Shown piece by piece: positions 1 to 7,938 of a stretch of DNA of 64,000 nt. The stretch comes from Lawsonibacter asaccharolyticus. GTDB lineage: Bacteria > Bacillota > Clostridia > Oscillospirales > Oscillospiraceae. The notes under the pieces were generated by a model. The model worked only from the letters and a program-made list of their open reading frames with translations, was not told where the DNA came from and made no database searches. Both the position numbers and the translations under genes were made by a program. Location of the stretch: positions 1,922,001 through 1,986,000 of the forward strand of contig BFBT01000001.1 in assembly GCA_003112755.1 (NCBI GenBank). The letters run 5' to 3'. Position 1 is the first letter of the stretch, and each line of letters begins with the position of its first letter.

Positions 1-1665
1 AAGGCCCAGTACGGATACAGCGATGAGGCGGTCTCCCTGCTGCTGACCAGAGGCGGCCTGTCTATCTATACCTGTGTGGACCCGGATGTCCAGGCCCAGG
101 TGGAGCAGATATACAGCGACCGCACCAACCTGGACTACACTTCCAGCAGCGGTCAGCAGCTCCAGTCCGCCATCACCGTCATCGACAACGAGACGGGCAA
201 CCTAGTGGGCATCGCCGGCCGGGTGGGGGAGAAGACGGGCAACCTGTGGATGAACTTCGCCACCGACAGCAAGCGTCAGCCCGGCTCCTCCATCAAGCCT
301 CTGTCGGTGTACGCCCCCGCCTTTGAGATGGGCCTCATCAGCCCCATCTCCGTGCTGGATGACTATCCCCACGAGGTGATGGGCGGCCGGCCCTGGCCGG
401 TGAACGTGGACGGCCGCTACCGGGGACTGGTCACCGTGCGTCAGGCCCTGTCCAACTCCTATAACACCGTGTCCGTGCGGGTGCTGGCCGACTTGGTCAC
501 CCCGGAGAACAGCTTCAACTTTGTGGAGGAGCACTTCCACCTCGATTTGGAGGATGGTGTGGAGATAGGCGGCCAGATGAAGAGCGACATCGGGGTGGCC
601 CCCCTTTCCATGGGCGGCCTGACCTACGGCGTCAACACCCGGGACATGGCGGAGGCTTTCGCGGTGTTCCCCAACGGCGGCCTCTATCAGAAGTCCCGCA
701 CCTACACCAAGGTGACCCGGGAGGTGGACGGCGTGGAGACCGTACTGCTGGAAAACCAGCCTGAGTCCGAGGCCGTGCTCAAGTCGGAGACTGCCTACTA
801 TGTCAACTCCATCCTGCGGGAAGTGGTCACCCGGGTCAATACGTCGGGCAACTTTGACAGCGGCATGGCCATCGCCGGCAAGACCGGTACTACCGATGAC
901 AAGTACGACCGCTGGTTCGTGGGCTACACCCCCTACTACACCGCGGCGGTCTGGGTGGGCTTTGAGCAAAACGAGCGGGTGCCTGCCTCCGGGAACCCGG
1001 CCCTGAAGATGTGGACTCTGGTCATGTCCGGTGTCCACGAGGGGCTGGAAGACCGGAAGTTCTCTGAGCCCGCCGGGCTGACCACCGTCACCTACTGCCT
1101 GGACAGTGGCCTGCTGGCCACCGACTACTGCCGGATGGACCCGCGGGGGGACCGTACAGCCAGAGGAACCGTCTTCCAGGGCGATGCGCCGACCGAATTC
1201 TGCACCAGCCACACGGCGGAGACCACTGTTACGGTATGTTTGGACTGCCCCATCCTGGATGGAAACGGTGAGGAGACCGGCCTGTACCACCTGGCCGGGG
1301 AATTCTGCCCGGAGGAGAGCCGGCAGGAAGTGAGCCTGCTGGGCTACCAGCGGGAGGATGTGGGAGGCGCCAGCGCAGAGGACGCCAAGTATTTTCTGGG
1401 TGTGACCCAGGAGGCCGGGCCCTGTACGGTCCACACTGCGGCCCAGCCCGACCCGGATCTGCCCTTTGATCCCAACCAGCCATGGGACCCCAGCGATCCG
1501 TGGAATCCCAACACCAACCCACTGGATCCCACAGGGCAGGGCGGCGGGGGTGCCGCCGACCCTGGACAGGAGGACCCGGACGCGCCTCAGGGCGGAGAGA
1601 CGGAGGACCCCAGCGGGACGGACCCCATCATCAACCCGGAGACAGGGAGGCCCTACGGATATTGA
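1..1665 (+). CDS. Class A penicillin-binding protein, C-terminal part (5' end outside window)
   Basis: Transpeptidase half of a bifunctional peptidoglycan glycosyltransferase/transpeptidase (PBP1a type) that cross-links cell wall outside the membrane. The reading frame is open from base 1, so the glycosyltransferase domain and membrane anchor lie upstream of the window. The three penicillin-binding motifs are visible: SxxK as SSIK near base 285, SxN as SYN near base 457, and KTGTT at 880-894. After the catalytic domain there is a cysteine-containing segment and a long tail of Pro, Asp, Asn and Gly (runs such as PWDPSDPWNPN), which is low complexity and probably an unstructured, wall-exposed extension. 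A strong terminator follows immediately. Family assignment is secure; exact PBP class is inferred from the motifs. Confidence 0.92.
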   Translation, partial: KAQYGYSDEAVSLLLTRGGLSIYTCVDPDVQAQVEQIYSDRTNLDYTSSSGQQLQSAITVIDNETGNLVGIAGRVGEKTGNLWMNFATDSKRQPGSSIKPLSVYAPAFEMGLISPISVLDDYPHEVMGGRPWPVNVDGRYRGLVTVRQALSNSYNTVSVRVLADLVTPENSFNFVEEHFHLDLEDGVEIGGQMKSDIGVAPLSMGGLTYGVNTRDMAEAFAVFPNGGLYQKSRTYTKVTREVDGVETVLLENQPESEAVLKSETAYYVNSILREVVTRVNTSGNFDSGMAIAGKTGTTDDKYDRWFVGYTPYYTAAVWVGFEQNERVPASGNPALKMWTLVMSGVHEGLEDRKFSEPAGLTTVTYCLDSGLLATDYCRMDPRGDRTARGTVFQGDAPTEFCTSHTAETTVTVCLDCPILDGNGEETGLYHLAGEFCPEESRQEVSLLGYQREDVGGASAEDAKYFLGVTQEAGPCTVHTAAQPDPDLPFDPNQPWDPSDPWNPNTNPLDPTGQGGGGAADPGQEDPDAPQGGETEDPSGTDPIINPETGRPYGY

Positions 1666-1668
1666 ACA

Positions 1669-1709
1669 AAAAACGGGCCCGCGGAGCATCGCTCCGCGGG
1701 CCCGTTTTT
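1669..1709 (+). terminator. Rho-independent terminator after the PBP gene
   Basis: Perfect 19-bp inverted repeat (1669-1687 with 1691-1709) with a 3-nt ATC loop. The A-rich left edge and T-rich right edge mean it could stop transcription in both directions. Confidence 0.93.
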
Positions 1710-1723
1710 CGTTCTGCAAACAG

Positions 1724-1760
1724 AGCGGCTCCCATATGCCGAAGACACGTGGGAGCCGCT
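1724..1760 (-). terminator. Hairpin downstream of the alpha-hydroxy-acid dehydrogenase gene
   Basis: An 11-bp stem, AGCGGCTCCCA (1724-1734) with its complement at 1750-1760, lies just past the stop codon of the minus-strand gene. The following minus-strand bases are only moderately T-rich, so termination is probable but not certain. Confidence 0.55.
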
Positions 1761-1779
1761 TGTTATCTCTATATTTTAC

Positions 1780-2793
1780 TTAGAAAAGGATCTCTCTGGT
1801 GATCTCTTTCAGACTGTGGACCCCGCACATAGCCATGGTGTCCTCCAGCTCCCCCTTCAGCTTCTGGGTCAGCAGGGCCACGCCCTCTGCTCCTCCGCCG
1901 TACACCGCCGTGACATAGGGGCGGGCCAGCAGAACGGCGTCAGCACCCAGCGCCAGTGCCTTACACACGTCCACGCCGCTGCGGATGCCGCCGTCCACCA
2001 GGATGACCATCTGATCCCTCACCGCGTCGGCAATGGCGGGAAGGGCTTCAGCCGTGGCGGGGACACCGTCCAGCACCCGGCCCCCATGGTTGGATACCAC
2101 GATGCCCGCCGCGCCGGCCTCCAGAGCCTTGTGGGCCCCCTTCACGGTCATAACGCCTTTGATCAGGAAGGGGACTTCGGCGTACTCCACGATCTCCCGC
2201 AGCTCCGCCACCGTCTTGCTGCCCGCCGGGGGCTGGAGCCCCTTCAGGAAGGGGAGGCCGGCGGCGTCGATGTCCATGGCGATGACCTGGGCGCCGGCCG
2301 CCTTGGCCTCGTCCAGCTTGGAGAAGAGTGTGTTGCGGTCCCAGGGCTTTACGGTAGGAATGCCCTTCCCGCCGGAGGCACCGATGGCCCTGGCTGCGGC
2401 GGTGAAGACTGCGGGGTCGGTCCCGTCGCCGGTGAAGGCGGCGATGCCGGCCTGGGCACAGGCCGGGACCAGGATGCTGTTGTAGGCCTGGTCGTCATAT
2501 TTTTCGCCGTAGTGCAGCTTGGTGGCGCCCACCGGGCCGGCAAAGACGGGCAGATCGTACTGCTGCCCGAAGAAGGTGTAACGGGTGTCCACAGGCTTGT
2601 TTTCGCAGATGGTGTCCAGATCCAGCCGGATGCTCTGCCACGCCTCATAATTCCGGACGGCGACGGTGCCGGTGCCCTTTGCTCCCGGGCCGGGCATGGA
2701 GCTGCCGCAGGCCCGGCCATTGCATACCGGGCAGGCTTTGCAGTAAGGGCCGCTGCATCCCCTGGCGGCCTGCAGGACTTCAGAATAGGTCAT
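1780..2793 (-). CDS. FMN-dependent alpha-hydroxy-acid oxidizing protein (lactate oxidase / LldD family)
   Basis: A 337-residue TIM-barrel flavoprotein that oxidises a 2-hydroxy acid such as lactate or glycolate to the 2-oxo acid; in an anaerobe it is more likely a dehydrogenase than an oxygen-using oxidase. The family signature SNHGGR, carrying the catalytic His and the substrate-binding Arg, and the FMN phosphate-binding segment DGGIRSG are present in the C-terminal half. Unusually, the first 30 residues hold five cysteines (C13, C18, C21, C24, C29), suggesting a metal or iron-sulfur site not found in classical lactate oxidase. Start is supported by GAGGAGG nine bases upstream. Monocistronic. 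Substrate cannot be told from sequence. Confidence 0.88.
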   Translation of the reverse strand: MTYSEVLQAARGCSGPYCKACPVCNGRACGSSMPGPGAKGTGTVAVRNYEAWQSIRLDLDTICENKPVDTRYTFFGQQYDLPVFAGPVGATKLHYGEKYDDQAYNSILVPACAQAGIAAFTGDGTDPAVFTAAARAIGASGGKGIPTVKPWDRNTLFSKLDEAKAAGAQVIAMDIDAAGLPFLKGLQPPAGSKTVAELREIVEYAEVPFLIKGVMTVKGAHKALEAGAAGIVVSNHGGRVLDGVPATAEALPAIADAVRDQMVILVDGGIRSGVDVCKALALGADAVLLARPYVTAVYGGGAEGVALLTQKLKGELEDTMAMCGVHSLKEITREILF

Positions 2794-2908
2794 GGATCTT
2801 CCTCCTCACGTTTTCTCTCGTTATTGTATCGGCTGGGAGGCGGCACGTCAAGAAGAACAGGACAGCCCGCCAAGCCCTCCAAGGGGCACGACGGGCTGCT
2901 CTGCTGTT

Positions 2909-4342
2909 TCAGCGGCGGTAGGTGCGGGTGATCTCACGCAGCTTACCGGAGACGTAGGGGTTGAAGGCCTCCTGACGGACCCGCCAGCTCCAATTCTGGC
3001 TGCCCATAGTGCCGGGGGTGTTCATCCGAGCGTCGCTGCCCAGCCCCAGTACATCCTGGAGAGGGGCGATAGCCAGGCGGCTGGGAGCGGCCCAGGCGCC
3101 GGAGATCACGCCCCAGCCCAGCCCCTCGTCCTGCCGGAGCCGGAGATAGCGGCTGGCGAACAGGCGGGAGTCGGGGTCGGTTTCCATCAGCCACTGGAGG
3201 AAGGTCGGGGTGTCATGGGTGCCAGTATAGATGACGGAGTCCCGCTGGCAGTTGTGGGGGAGGTAGGCGCTCTCCCCCACGGGGTCGAAGGCGAACACCA
3301 TCACCTTCATGCCGGGGATGCCGCAGGTACGGACGAACTGCAGGGCTTCGGGCCCCAGGTCCCCCAGGTCCTCCGCAATGAGCTCCAGCTGGGGGGCGGA
3401 TTTTTGCAGGGCATGGAGGAGCTCCATCCCCGGTCCATCCTCCCAATGGCCCTCCCGGGCATTCTCCGCGCCAGTGGGGACGGACCAGTAGCTGTGGAAA
3501 GCCCGGAAGTGGTCGATACGCACGGCGTCATAGATGGCGGCACACCACTGGATGCGCCGCTTCCAGAAGTCAAAGACCCCCTGCTTGTTTCCCTTCCAGT
3601 CATAGAGGGGGTTGCCCCACAGCTGGCCCTGGTCAGAAAATGCGTCGGGGGGAACGCCGGCCGAGGCGGCCAGATGGCCCTTCCCATCCAGCTGAAAGAG
3701 CTCGGGCTGGCGCCACATCTGAACGCTGTCTGGGGAGAGGTAGAAGGGGATGTCACCCATGATGCGGATGCAGCGCCGGCTGGCATATTTCTTCAGAGCC
3801 ATCCACTGGCGGTAGAAGGTCTCCTGGAGGAAACGGTGAAAATCAATCTCCTCCAGCTCCGGCGGAGGGGCGTCCTCAGGCCACTGCCAGAAAGGGGCTT
3901 GATACCGGTCGTGGAGGGCGGCGAAGGTGCAGTAATCCTCCAGCCAGGGCAGGTCTGGGGCGTCAGACTGGAGGTGGGCGGTTTGGGAGCGTTCCCAGGC
4001 CTTCCGCAGCAGGGGGATACGGGTCTGGGCCAGATGGTCGTAATCCACCCGGTCCGGGTCGGGCCAGCGGGCCCCGTCCAGCTCCTGGGGGGTGAGGAGC
4101 CCCTCGGCCGCCAGTTCATCCAGGTCGATGAGATAGGGGTTGCCGGCAAAAGCGGAGGGGGACATATAGGGGGAGGAGCCGTCCCCCGGTGGGACAAGGG
4201 GCAGGATCTGCCAGTAGTGCTGCCCGGCCTCGGCGAGAAAATCCACGAACCGCCGGGCGGGTCCGCCCAGGGAGCCGATGCCGTAGGGGCCGGGCAGAGA
4301 GGACACGGCCAGCAGGATGCCGCTGGAACGATGATCTTCCAT
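2909..4342 (-). CDS. malQ: 4-alpha-glucanotransferase (amylomaltase)
   Basis: A 477-residue GH77 enzyme that transfers glucan chains between maltodextrins, freeing glucose; cytoplasmic maltose/glycogen metabolism. Length matches bacterial MalQ. Recognisable blocks include the N-terminal SSGILLAVSSLPGPYGIGSL, then SPYMSPSAFAGNPYLIDLD, the nucleophile region YDAVRIDHFRAF, the ELIAEDLGDLG segment with the acid/base Glu, and TGTHDTPT with the third catalytic Asp. Start chosen from AGGAGG about ten bases upstream. No other maltodextrin gene is adjacent, so it is probably expressed alone, from the promoter just upstream. Confidence 0.96.
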   Translation of the reverse strand: MEDHRSSGILLAVSSLPGPYGIGSLGGPARRFVDFLAEAGQHYWQILPLVPPGDGSSPYMSPSAFAGNPYLIDLDELAAEGLLTPQELDGARWPDPDRVDYDHLAQTRIPLLRKAWERSQTAHLQSDAPDLPWLEDYCTFAALHDRYQAPFWQWPEDAPPPELEEIDFHRFLQETFYRQWMALKKYASRRCIRIMGDIPFYLSPDSVQMWRQPELFQLDGKGHLAASAGVPPDAFSDQGQLWGNPLYDWKGNKQGVFDFWKRRIQWCAAIYDAVRIDHFRAFHSYWSVPTGAENAREGHWEDGPGMELLHALQKSAPQLELIAEDLGDLGPEALQFVRTCGIPGMKVMVFAFDPVGESAYLPHNCQRDSVIYTGTHDTPTFLQWLMETDPDSRLFASRYLRLRQDEGLGWGVISGAWAAPSRLAIAPLQDVLGLGSDARMNTPGTMGSQNWSWRVRQEAFNPYVSGKLREITRTYRR

Positions 4343-4428
4343 GAAACGATGCCTCCTAAACGGGAATATGGCAAGCCCCGCTGGTGACCAGCGGGGCCGT
4401 GCATGTGCTGAGGGGTCGCCTTATGGGC

Positions 4429-4437
4429 ATTATACCA
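4429..4437 (-). promoter_or_regulatory. Extended -10 promoter upstream of malQ
   Basis: On the minus strand the sequence reads TGGTATAAT, a perfect extended -10 element, with no good -35. The leader before malQ would be about 80 nt and would include a 10-bp hairpin (GCCCCGCTGG with its complement, 4375-4397). That hairpin may instead be the end of the clpC transcript. Confidence 0.6.
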
Positions 4438-4481
4438 CAAAAGAAAAGGAAAGGAAAGAGAAAATTGTGCAATATTTCCGT

Positions 4482-6914
4482 TCATTTCGGGGAAACTGGG
4501 CGAACTGTGACCTTGCCTTGGGAGACGGAGACCTGGAGCGTGTCTCCGGGTACCAGGGCACCCCGCAGCACCAGGTCTGCGGCGGGGTCCTCCACCAGGG
4601 AGGAGACCGCGCGGCGCAGAGGGCGGGCGCCGTACTCCCGGTCCCCGCCGCTGCGGGCCAGCAGTTCCACCGCACCCTCCTCCGCAGACAGAGAGACGCC
4701 CAGCTCCGCCAGGCGAGCCCCCGCCTGGTCCAGCAGCTGCCGGGTGATGGAGACCAAGGAAGTGTGGTCCAGTGGGTGGAAGACAAGGGCGGCGTCCAGA
4801 CGGTTGAGGAACTCCGGGGGAAAGGACTTCCGTGCGTCGGCCAGCACCTCCCGCTCCAGGGCGGTTCGGTCCCCCTCAGGGCCGGGGGAGAAGCCCAGGC
4901 CGGGTCCCCGCACGAAGCGTTGGGAACCCAGGTTGGAGGTCATGACCAGCACGGTGTTGCGGAAATCCGTTTTGCGGCCCCGGCTGTCGGTAAGCACCCC
5001 CTCCTCCATCACCTGGAGCAGGATGGACCAGATATCCCGATGGGCCTTCTCCAGCTCGTCCAGCAGCACCACGGACCAGGGGGAGCGGCGCACCGCCTCG
5101 GTGAGCTGTCCGCCGTCCTCATGGCCCACATAGCCCGGTGGGGAGCCGATGAGGCGGGAGACGGAGTGGGGTTCCATATACTCCGACATATCGAAGCGGA
5201 TCAGGGCGTCCTGACTGCCGAAGAGGACAGCGGCCAGGGCCCGGCACAGCTGGGTCTTGCCCACGCCGCTGGGACCCAGGAGGAGGAAGCAGCCGGTGGG
5301 CCGGCGGCCGTCTTTTAGTCCCAGCCGTCCCCGTCGGATGGCTCGGGCCACCTGTTCCACTGCGGCATCTTGGCCCAGCAGCTGCCCGCGCAGATGGTCC
5401 TCCAGCTCCAAAAGGGCCCGGCGGTCCCCATCGTCCAGATCGGTGACCGGCACCCCGGTCCATTGGGAGAGGACCTCCCGGATGTGGCAGGGCTCCACCG
5501 AGCGCCGCTCCTGGCTGGCCTGCCAGGCCCGGCGGGAGTGATTCAGCTCCTCCCGAAAATCCTCCTCCGCGTCCCGGAGCATGGCTGCCTGCTCGAAGTC
5601 CTGGGCCCGGATGGCCTCCCGCAGCTGGCGGCCGGTTTGGACGGCCCGGAGTTCCAGGGCTTGGAGCTCCGGGGGGAGGGAGCGCCCGGCCAGCCGGGCC
5701 CGGCTGGCCGCCTCGTCCACCAGGTCGATGGCCTTGTCTGGGAGAAAGCGCTGGGGCAGATAGCGGCAGGACAGGTCCACCGCCGCCTCCAGGGCCTCAT
5801 CGGAGATGGAGAGGTGGTGGTGCCCCTCGTATCGGCCCCGAAGGCCCTGGAGGATGGCCAGGGCCTGGTCACGGGTGGGCTCCCGGACCGTGACGGGCTG
5901 GAAGCGGCGCTCCAGGGCGGCGTCCTTCTCGATATAGCGCTGATACTCGTCCAGTGTGGTGGCCCCCAGCACCTGGAGCTCCCCACGGGACAGAGCGGGC
6001 TTCAGGATGTTGGCGGCGTCGATGGCCCCCTCCGCGCTCCCCGCCCCCACGATGGTGTGCAGCTCATCGATGAAGAGGATGATGTTGCCTGCCCGGCGGA
6101 CCTCCTCCAGCACGTGTTTGAGCTTCTCCTCGAACTCCCCCCGGTACTTGGTGCCCGCCACCATGGCGCATAGGTCCAGAGCGCACACACGCCTGCCCAG
6201 CAGGTGGGAGGGGGCGGTGCCATCAGCGATGGCCAGGGCCAGCCCCTCCACAATGGCAGTCTTTCCCACGCCTGGTTCCCCGATGAGGGCGGGGTTGTTC
6301 TTGGTCCGCCGGGACAGGATCTGGATCACCCGGGTCAGTTCCTCCTCCCGGCCGATCACCGGGTCCAGCTGTCCGTCGGCAGCCATCCGGGTCAAGTCCC
6401 GGGCGCACTGGTCCAGCAGGCGGGTATCGGTGCTGCGCTCCGGTTCCCGGGGTCGGACGGAGCGGGTGGGGAGTTCCTCGCCCCCCAGAAAGGCTGCCAG
6501 TCCCTGGGAGAGCTGGTCCAGATCCGCCCCCTGCTCCGCCATAAGGCGGCAGGCGGCGCACTCACGATCCTGAAGCAGACCCAGCAGCAGGTGCTCCGCG
6601 CTGACAGCGTTCTGCCCCAGGCGGCGGGAGGCGGCCGCTGCCTGCTGGATGGCCAGGCAGCACTTGGGGGTCAGGCCCTGGTGGAGGGACCGGGCGGGCA
6701 CGCCGGTGCCCACCAGCTGGGAGATGGCGGAGCGCAGGGAGCGGCTGTCCACCCCGCTGCTCTGAAGGGACCGGGCGGCGGCGCTGTACTCCTGGCTGGC
6801 CAGACCCAGCAGCAGGTGCTCGCTGCCCACATAGCTGTGCCCAAGCCGGGCGGCGTTCTCCTGGGCCAGCCGCAGGGCGCCCAGGGCGGTGGAGGTAAAG
6901 CGGCATTCTGGCAT
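4482..6914 (-). CDS. clpC: ATP-dependent Clp protease ATP-binding subunit ClpC
   Basis: An 810-residue AAA+ unfoldase that feeds substrates to ClpP. Order of domains: two N-terminal Clp repeats (about residues 5-145), AAA module 1 with Walker A GEPGVGKT, a UVR-like middle segment (about 410-440), then AAA module 2 with Walker A GPSGVGKT, and the D2-small C-terminal domain. I chose ATG at 6914 (protein starts MPECRFTST) because AGAGGTG sits six bases upstream; a GTG three codons earlier overlaps this ribosome binding site. The usual ctsR-mcsA-mcsB companions are absent. No CtsR or CIRCE operator was recognised upstream, so its stress control may differ from Bacillus. Confidence 0.95.
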   Translation of the reverse strand: MPECRFTSTALGALRLAQENAARLGHSYVGSEHLLLGLASQEYSAAARSLQSSGVDSRSLRSAISQLVGTGVPARSLHQGLTPKCCLAIQQAAAASRRLGQNAVSAEHLLLGLLQDRECAACRLMAEQGADLDQLSQGLAAFLGGEELPTRSVRPREPERSTDTRLLDQCARDLTRMAADGQLDPVIGREEELTRVIQILSRRTKNNPALIGEPGVGKTAIVEGLALAIADGTAPSHLLGRRVCALDLCAMVAGTKYRGEFEEKLKHVLEEVRRAGNIILFIDELHTIVGAGSAEGAIDAANILKPALSRGELQVLGATTLDEYQRYIEKDAALERRFQPVTVREPTRDQALAILQGLRGRYEGHHHLSISDEALEAAVDLSCRYLPQRFLPDKAIDLVDEAASRARLAGRSLPPELQALELRAVQTGRQLREAIRAQDFEQAAMLRDAEEDFREELNHSRRAWQASQERRSVEPCHIREVLSQWTGVPVTDLDDGDRRALLELEDHLRGQLLGQDAAVEQVARAIRRGRLGLKDGRRPTGCFLLLGPSGVGKTQLCRALAAVLFGSQDALIRFDMSEYMEPHSVSRLIGSPPGYVGHEDGGQLTEAVRRSPWSVVLLDELEKAHRDIWSILLQVMEEGVLTDSRGRKTDFRNTVLVMTSNLGSQRFVRGPGLGFSPGPEGDRTALEREVLADARKSFPPEFLNRLDAALVFHPLDHTSLVSITRQLLDQAGARLAELGVSLSAEEGAVELLARSGGDREYGARPLRRAVSSLVEDPAADLVLRGALVPGDTLQVSVSQGKVTVRPVSPK

Positions 6915-6972
6915 ACATATCACCTCTGGATAGGTTTTCCTCTCAGTATTTCCAATTTCAAAAAAATTATCA

Positions 6973-7000
6973 TTGCATTTTTCAAAACTTGTGATAAAAT
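6973..7000 (+). promoter_or_regulatory. Promoter of the ferredoxin gene
   Basis: TTGCAT (6973-6978), 16-bp spacer, TAAAAT (6995-7000) preceded by TGA, giving an extended -10. A ribosome binding site (ggaggtg, 7016-7022) follows at the expected distance. Confidence 0.75.
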
Positions 7001-7029
7001 GAGACTAGATTTTTATGGAGGTGTTTCCC

Positions 7030-7200
7030 ATGGCTTACAAGATTAGCGATGCCTGCATCAGCTGCGGCTCCTGCGCCGACGGCTGCCCTGTGGGTGCGAT
7101 TTCTCAGGGCGATTCCCAGTATGTCATCAGCGAGGATGCCTGCATCGACTGCGGCGCTTGCTCTGACACCTGCCCTGTGGGTGCCATTTCCCAGGGCTGA
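7030..7200 (+). CDS. 2[4Fe-4S] ferredoxin, clostridial type
   Basis: A 56-residue low-potential electron carrier, the classical clostridial ferredoxin used with pyruvate:ferredoxin oxidoreductase and hydrogenase. Two CxxCxxCxxxCPVGAIS repeats, one in each half, bind the two clusters; the halves are obviously duplicated. I place the start at 7030 (MAYKISD) because ggaggtg lies seven bases before it; an in-frame ATG at 7015 would overlap that site. It has its own promoter and a strong terminator, so it is a single-gene unit and probably highly expressed. Confidence 0.97.
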   Translation: MAYKISDACISCGSCADGCPVGAISQGDSQYVISEDACIDCGACSDTCPVGAISQG

Positions 7201-7211
7201 TTGGCAACAAA

Positions 7212-7245
7212 AAAACAGCGCCGGCGTGTGCGGCGCTGTTTTTTT
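7212..7245 (+). terminator. Rho-independent terminator after the ferredoxin gene
   Basis: Stem AAAACAGCGCCG (7212-7223) pairing with CGGCGCTGTTTT (about 7231-7242), 7-nt loop, followed by T7. Confidence 0.95.
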
Positions 7246-7341
7246 ATGCTCAAAAGGGCCTGAAAAGCAGGAGACTGTGTAATATGACGGATATTTTCGG
7301 TGGGACGGGAAGAAAATCTCTATTTTTCGTCAAAGATTTCA

Positions 7342-7370
7342 TTGAAGCGGTCCGCCGGGTGTGTTACAAT
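7342..7370 (+). promoter_or_regulatory. Promoter of the ACT regulator-hom-lysC operon
   Basis: TTGAAG (7342-7347), exact 17-bp spacer, TACAAT (7365-7370). The leader to the first start codon is about 70 nt. Confidence 0.75.
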
Positions 7371-7448
7371 GGACCACAACACAAGAACAAATGCCCTTGC
7401 AACACGGACACGGGGCGGGGATGACGCATAGTCTGGAGGGAGACGCAG

Positions 7449-7889
7449 TTGAGCGGAGGGGCGAAGTACTTTATCGTGGAGGCAGAGGCCATGCCGGAGA
7501 TCATTCGGAAAGTGGCGGAGGCCAAGCGCCTGTTAGAGACCGGGGAGAAGACCACGGTGAACGGCGCGGCCCGGGAGGTGGGCATCAGCCGGAGCGCGTT
7601 CTATAAGTATAAGGACGCGGTGCATCCCTTTCAGGATATGCTCCACGGCAGGATCGTCACGCTCCAGACCGTACTGCGGGATGAGCCCGGCGTGCTCTCC
7701 GGCGTGTTGAACGTGTTCGCCGGTACAGGCATCAATATTCTGACCATCAATCAGAACATCCCGGTCAACGGCTGTGCGGTGGTGACCATCACGGCGGAGA
7801 CCTCCGCCCTGCGGCGCTCCCTGGAGGAGCTGCTGGCCGCCGCGGGAGGCAGCCCCGGCGTGCTGCGCTGTGAGATCCTGGCCGGATAA
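7449..7889 (+). CDS. ACT-domain regulator of the PheB/ThrR (UPF0735) family
   Basis: A 146-residue protein with an N-terminal helix-turn-helix-like segment (about residues 35-55, AAREVGISRSAFYKYKD) and a C-terminal ACT domain (about 70-140) of the kind that binds amino acids. TTG start, supported by ggaggg (7436-7441) seven bases upstream. Proteins of this family sit beside hom or pheA in Firmicutes; as I recall, the Bacillus subtilis member was shown to repress threonine biosynthesis genes. Being first in an operon with homoserine dehydrogenase and aspartate kinase, it is probably an amino-acid-responsive regulator of this pathway (inference). Confidence 0.85.
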   Translation: MSGGAKYFIVEAEAMPEIIRKVAEAKRLLETGEKTTVNGAAREVGISRSAFYKYKDAVHPFQDMLHGRIVTLQTVLRDEPGVLSGVLNVFAGTGINILTINQNIPVNGCAVVTITAETSALRRSLEELLAAAGGSPGVLRCEILAG

Positions 7890-7938
7890 CGGGCCGTGTT
7901 TTTAGATTATCGTGGAAGAGATTCATGAGGTGAACGGA

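Noticed and set aside
7015..7029. Upstream ATG for the ferredoxin gene
   Set aside because: Starting there would bury the ribosome binding site ggaggtg inside the coding region and add five residues not found in clostridial ferredoxins.
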